From: G963674685 sp963674685
Lineage (GTDB): Bacteria > Lernaellota > Lernaellaia > JACKCT01
NCBI GenBank assembly: GCA_963674685.2
Contig: CAXXWT010000009.1
Coordinates: 970,244 to 1,034,243 of the forward strand
Length of the DNA stretch: 64,000 bases
Direction of reading: 5' to 3'
The notes beneath the pieces were generated by a model. That model searched no databases, was not told where the DNA came from, and saw nothing but the letters and a program-made list of their open reading frames with translations. Shown one piece after another: positions 62,542-64,000 of the stretch. The translations under genes were made by a program, and so were the position numbers. Positions within the stretch are counted from its first letter, which is position 1; each line of letters begins with the position of its first letter.

Positions 62542-62624
62542 AAGGGTTTTTCGGAGATTACCGTACTTTAACGCGCACTCTTCAAACCTTTCAGGATGAA
62601 GTACGGTAATCTTCGAAGAACCTT
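62542..62624. repeat. Full palindromic intergenic repeat (REP/MITE-like)
   Basis: Two arms of about 27 bases (62542-62568 and 62598-62624) are inverted copies with a few mismatches; the 13-base core GATTACCGTACTT (62556-62568) pairs perfectly with AAGTACGGTAATC (62599-62611). The loop is about 29 bases. Related copies lie at 24624-24671 and, degenerate, at 16757-16786. No coding capacity; a non-autonomous element is possible. Confidence 0.8.
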
Positions 62625-62654
62625 AAAAAGACGTTATTTTATAGGCCGGTTTCG

Positions 62655-62682
62655 TTGACAATTATCCCATGATGATTAGCTT
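62655..62682 (+). promoter_or_regulatory. Candidate dnaK promoter
   Basis: TTGACA (62655-62660) with a 16-base spacer and a weak TAGCTT (62677-62682). The start site would be about 40 bases before the ATG at 62727. The -35 is perfect but the -10 matches at only three positions; no heat-shock sigma-32 pattern was convincing. Confidence 0.35.
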
Positions 62683-62726
62683 TCCGAATGAGTTTCGCTG
62701 CTAAGTTATCCAAAAGGAGTTAACAT

Positions 62727-64000
<1,274 letters not shown>

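Larger units (their letters stand above)
62396..62726. other. 331-base gap without genes between a membrane-protein gene and dnaK
   Basis: No convincing coding sequence. It contains a small perfect hairpin (GATTGGCAATC near 62491), the full palindromic repeat at 62542-62624, a candidate dnaK promoter at 62655 and the strong ribosome-binding site AAAAGGAG of dnaK. I looked for a CIRCE element (TTAGCACTC-N9-GAGTGCTAA) and did not find one. Confidence 0.7.

Noticed and set aside
62570..62600. CIRCE operator upstream of dnaK
   Set aside because: GCACTC occurs in the repeat loop, but the TTAGCACTC...GAGTGCTAA pair is not present.

Overview
The window reads as chromosomal DNA of a Gram-negative bacterium of moderate GC content. 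Evidence for an outer membrane includes BamB/YfgM homologues, an NlpD-like LytM lipoprotein, a small beta-barrel protein, a protease/beta-propeller/barrel fusion, Mpl murein recycling and many lipoproteins. A tungsten-type aldehyde:ferredoxin oxidoreductase points to anaerobic metabolism. The Asp-rich secreted lipoproteins and formylglycine-generating-enzyme-like domains recall deltaproteobacterial or myxobacterial-type lineages or an uncultivated relative, but the phylum cannot be fixed from the sequence alone. I see no phage, insertion sequence, CRISPR array or plasmid module. TTG start codons are common (surE, dedA, yfgM, metallophosphoesterase), and the clearest promoters are TTGACA / TATAAT-type with 16-17 nt spacers.

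Layout. 1-6.4 kb: end of a secreted protein of unknown role, then a murein-peptide recycling run (LD-carboxypeptidase, serine beta-lactamase-fold hydrolase, Mpl) continuing into two uncharacterised genes. 6.5-9.9 kb, minus strand: tightly packed surE-pcm-dedA-nlpD-apt operon. 10.2-16.8 kb, plus strand: PIG-L deacetylase, formyltransferase, GNAT-NeuB fusion, HAD phosphatase, Nudix-like protein and a TMTC-like TPR membrane protein; this looks like a pathway for an acylated nonulosonic-acid-type sugar. 16.9-20.5 kb: two paralogous secreted proteins, one with an Asp-rich tract directly after the lipobox, the other with an Asp-rich tract and GGCGCL at the C-terminus. 20.6-24.6 kb: MoaD/ThiS-like protein, aldehyde:ferredoxin oxidoreductase and an aldehyde dehydrogenase. 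24.7-31.3 kb, minus strand: barrel protein, fused 5-oxoprolinase/hydantoinase, HDOD protein and a frameshifted PEGA-domain gene. 31.4-32.9 kb: tRNA-Lys with a consensus promoter and a class III CoA-transferase. 33-42.6 kb: two tandem ~790-residue membrane-anchored paralogues, diverging from a metalloprotease/propeller/barrel fusion and a periplasmic alpha/alpha-toroid-like protein. 42.6-42.9 kb: tRNA-Gln and tRNA-Glu with promoter and terminator.

43-57.3 kb is an accessory island of very large exported proteins (glycosidase-like with CBM-like modules, GH36-type alpha-galactosidase, dockerin-like repeat protein, parallel beta-helix protein, double FGE-fold protein). Nearly all carry Asp-rich tracts, either directly after the lipid-anchor cysteine (C-G-D5 pattern) or at the C-terminus. 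57.5-64 kb returns to housekeeping genes: bamB-yfgM, ilvE, a multi-spanning membrane protein and the 5' two thirds of dnaK.

The most interesting signal is the Asp-rich anchor system: a shared acidic tag that appears next to a cysteine at either end of exported proteins, including swapped ends in two adjacent paralogues. A second unexplained signal is a small family of palindromic intergenic repeats at 3' ends of genes (about 16.76, 24.62 and 62.54 kb).
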